From positions 1-7,569 of the forward strand of contig CALFIA010000161.1 of the NCBI GenBank assembly GCA_937876275.1: DNA of 7,569 nt. The letters are read 5' to 3'. How positions within the stretch are numbered: the stretch's first letter is position 1; every line of letters starts with the position of its first letter. A program made the position numbers and the translations under genes. Under the pieces are notes generated by a model. It had not been told where the DNA came from, did no database searches, and saw only the letters and a program-made list of their open reading frames with translations. This stretch comes from an uncultured Actinomycetes bacterium. GTDB taxonomy: Bacteria; Actinomycetota; Actinomycetes; S36-B12. Positions 6,214-7,569 of the stretch are shown in pieces.

Positions 6214-6225
6214 GCTGAGGGTGAG

Positions 6226-7035
6226 CTAGATCGCCGCGGAGTTGTCGGCGAGCAACGTGCCGCCATTGAAAGTCGTGCCAACCTCGCAGTAGTAACCCGC
6301 GATGATCTCGTCGACAGGCAGCAGCGATGCGGGCTGATCCCAAGGCGAGTCATGCAAGGTGAGTTCAGCATCGCCGACCCAGGGCTGGCCGAGGTCGAGA
6401 TCAACGCCGCCCATGGTGGCGAGCTGGTTGAGTGAAAGGCCAGCGCCGGGAACTATGGACGGCATGACCCGGTGATGCAGCATCTTGTGGCCGTTGACGA
6501 AGCCATTTGACGATGCCGGCTCGCGCAAGGTGACCTTGGCGGTCGCGAGGCGATGGTCGTAGGCGGCGAGTGAGGCTCCGAACGTGCCGCCCTCGGCGAT
6601 ACGCGGGGCAGCCTTGCCGCGGTTGTAGGGCCGAGTCACGTAAGCGCTGCCCAACTTCTTCGGGTAGCCCTGGAACCAGCCGCGGCCGATGGCGAAGTCA
6701 GTGGTGACCCAGATGAGCACGCAGCGGCTGTAGGTCACGCCCTGGTACGAGCAGCGCACCACCACAAAGGCTTCGAGGTACTGAGACCGCGAGGGATCGA
6801 GCAGCTCGGCGCCGCCATTGCTGCACGACTGCCAGTCGGCCCAGATAAAGGCGACGGCTCCGGGATCCTCGGGAGCGAGGTCGAGTTCGGGGGGCAAGAT
6901 CGCGCGCACGTTGGCAGGGTCAGTGCGGTACTCCACGGTCATCAACGTGCCGGAGTAATGCCAGGGCATCTCGGGGATCAATGCCGAGCCGCCGTCGGGA
7001 GTGAAGGGGGGCAGGAAGCCCTGGGAGTTCGCCAT
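6226..7035 (-). CDS. Acetoacetate decarboxylase-superfamily protein
   Basis: From the ATG at 7035 this gives 269 residues, typical for the superfamily. The signature GYPKKLG (residues 123-129) carries the Schiff-base lysine (K126 or K127, equivalent to K115/K116 of clostridial acetoacetate decarboxylase). YLEAF supplies a candidate active-site acid, E88, and EYRTDPANVRAILPPELDL (35-53) is the conserved N-terminal strand-helix. In classical decarboxylases the lysine follows a G-R-E motif; here it is G-R-G (117-119), which suggests another reaction. Superfamily members include aldolase-dehydratases and MppR-like enzymes that make imines with keto acids. A longer reading from a TTG at 7053 is unlikely. 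No Shine-Dalgarno precedes the ATG. An extended -10 (TGCTAGGCT) ends eight bases upstream, so the message may be nearly leaderless. It is the first gene of an operon with the LLM monooxygenase, under operator copy D. Confidence 0.88.
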   Translation of the reverse strand: MANSQGFLPPFTPDGGSALIPEMPWHYSGTLMTVEYRTDPANVRAILPPELDLAPEDPGAVAFIWADWQSCSNGGAELLDPSRSQYLEAFVVVRCSYQGVTYSRCVLIWVTTDFAIGRGWFQGYPKKLGSAYVTRPYNRGKAAPRIAEGGTFGASLAAYDHRLATAKVTLREPASSNGFVNGHKMLHHRVMPSIVPGAGLSLNQLATMGGVDLDLGQPWVGDAELTLHDSPWDQPASLLPVDEIIAGYYCEVGTTFNGGTLLADNSAAI

Positions 7036-7043
7036 AGTGGAGG

Positions 7044-7052
7044 AGCCTAGCA
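7044..7052 (-). promoter_or_regulatory. Extended -10 for a nearly leaderless ADC-like transcript
   Basis: On the minus strand TGCTAGGCT fits the extended -10 form TG-N-TA-N3-T. It ends eight bases before the ATG at 7035, so transcription would start at or within a few bases of the start codon. This explains the missing Shine-Dalgarno. Operator copy D lies 10 to 33 bases upstream of this element, over the -35 region. Inferred from position and consensus only. Confidence 0.4.
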
Positions 7053-7061
7053 ACCTTTTGA

Positions 7062-7085
7062 TGATCGTTCGGGCCCAAACAACTA
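7062..7085. promoter_or_regulatory. Shared regulon operator, copy D (ADC-like/TetR divergent promoter)
   Basis: The left arm GATCGTTCGG (7063-7072) matches the consensus. The right half is weaker, with core GTTCGGGCCCAAAC at 7067-7080 and only AAC fully conserved. It lies 26 bases upstream of the ADC-like ATG and 52 bases before the TetR ATG, over the -35 region of the proposed ADC-like promoter. Its place beside the TetR gene makes TetR the leading candidate for the protein that reads all four copies. Confidence 0.68.
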
Positions 7086-7137
7086 ATTCCGGTTAGGCCT
7101 TTCTGCGCCCGCTCCTCGTCGGCATTAGCCTTCGGGG

Positions 7138-7569
7138 ATGCCATCAAAGCCTGCCCGACAGCGCCTCAATCGTGAGGTGATCTGCGCCGCCGCCTTGGAG
7201 CTGGCTGCGGAGTCGGGAAGCGCCGACGTGAGCATGCGCGCCCTCGGCGAGCGACTCGGGGTTGATGCCACGGCCGTATATCGACACTTTGCCGACAAGG
7301 ACGACCTGATGCGTGCTGTGGGTGACCGCGCGCTTGCACCGGCGACCAAGGGATTTACCAACTCCGATGATCCTGCCGATGACGTGCGCCGGATGTGCAC
7401 GGGAATTCGGAAGGCTCTGCTGAAGAACCAGGTGGGGCTGTTGATCACTTCGGCGGGACCGACCCGAAACGCGAATGAACTGCGTATCACCGAGGTGATG
7501 CTCGATGCCTTCCTGCGTGCGGGGATGGATCCTGACTCTGCAGCGCGGGCGTATCACGTACTGATCGAG
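7138..7569 (+). CDS. TetR-family transcriptional regulator (cut by right edge)
   Basis: The first 144 residues are present, open to the end of the window, beginning MPSKPARQRLNREVICAAAL. The helix-turn-helix is at residues 32-51, SMRALGERLGVDATAVYRHF, followed by ADKDDLMRAV; this is the standard TetR DNA-binding domain with its conserved Y-x-H-F. The later part is helical and belongs to the ligand and dimer domain, of which roughly the last third is missing. No stop codon occurs before the edge. The start lacks a Shine-Dalgarno beyond GGGG touching the ATG; TAGCCT at 7126-7131 may be a -10 for a nearly leaderless message. It is divergent from the ADC-like/LLM operon with operator copy D between them, the usual arrangement for an autoregulated local repressor. 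The inducer is unknown. Confidence 0.88.
   Translation, partial: MPSKPARQRLNREVICAAALELAAESGSADVSMRALGERLGVDATAVYRHFADKDDLMRAVGDRALAPATKGFTNSDDPADDVRRMCTGIRKALLKNQVGLLITSAGPTRNANELRITEVMLDAFLRAGMDPDSAARAYHVLIE

Noticed and set aside
7036..7053. TTG start adding six residues to the ADC-like protein
   Set aside because: AAAAGG touches the TTG with no spacing, and the extension overlaps the likely extended -10. The ATG at 7035 begins directly before the conserved domain.
7144..7557. Minus-strand frames opposite the TetR gene
   Set aside because: The plus-strand frame has a clear TetR helix-turn-helix; it is not closed by a stop only because the window ends.
1..7569. CRISPR arrays, insertion sequences, tRNA or rRNA genes, riboswitches
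   Set aside because: I looked for direct repeats, transposase motifs, inverted termini and conserved RNA motifs on both strands and saw none. The only repeated element is the operator-like palindrome.

Overview
The window looks like chromosomal DNA of a GC-rich actinobacterium. This is inferred from strong G/C preference at third codon positions, a luciferase-like monooxygenase of the type often F420-dependent in actinobacteria, a P450 whose heme loop matches the mycobacterial CYP124/125/142 spacing, and several genes lacking a clear Shine-Dalgarno sequence. No mobile element, CRISPR array, tRNA or rRNA was seen, and coding density is high, with no gene-free stretch over 170 bases.

Layout, left to right: the N-terminus of an aldehyde dehydrogenase (minus, running off the left edge); a MarR-family regulator (minus); a divergent promoter region; a cytochrome P450 (plus) ending in a hairpin terminator; a class I glutamine amidotransferase-like protein (minus); a divergent promoter; a two-gene operon of a glutamine synthetase-like ligase and a PurU-type formyltetrahydrofolate deformylase (plus); a hairpin spanning two convergent stop codons; a two-gene minus-strand operon, an acetoacetate decarboxylase-superfamily protein followed by a luciferase-like monooxygenase; a last divergent promoter; and a TetR-family regulator (plus) cut by the right edge.

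The most informative non-coding feature is a near-palindrome present four times, once in each intergenic region that must hold a promoter for a catabolic transcription unit (near 155, 879, 3014 and 7062). Its ideal form is AGATCGTTCGG, two bases, then CCGAACGATCT. It ties the ALDH, the P450 (and possibly MarR), the amidotransferase, the GS-like/PurU operon and the ADC-like/LLM operon (and possibly TetR) into one regulon. The TetR protein next to the fourth copy is the most likely reader. The MarR promoter carries two further, different inverted repeats, suggesting a second control layer.

The gene set reads as an uncharacterised catabolic pathway for an amine. A GS-like ligase without the usual ammonia-site signature could gamma-glutamylate an amine, the amidotransferase-like protein could remove the glutamyl group, the P450, LLM monooxygenase and ALDH could carry out oxidations, and PurU could handle one-carbon units released by demethylation. 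Each enzyme family is read from the sequence; the pathway and substrate are inference.
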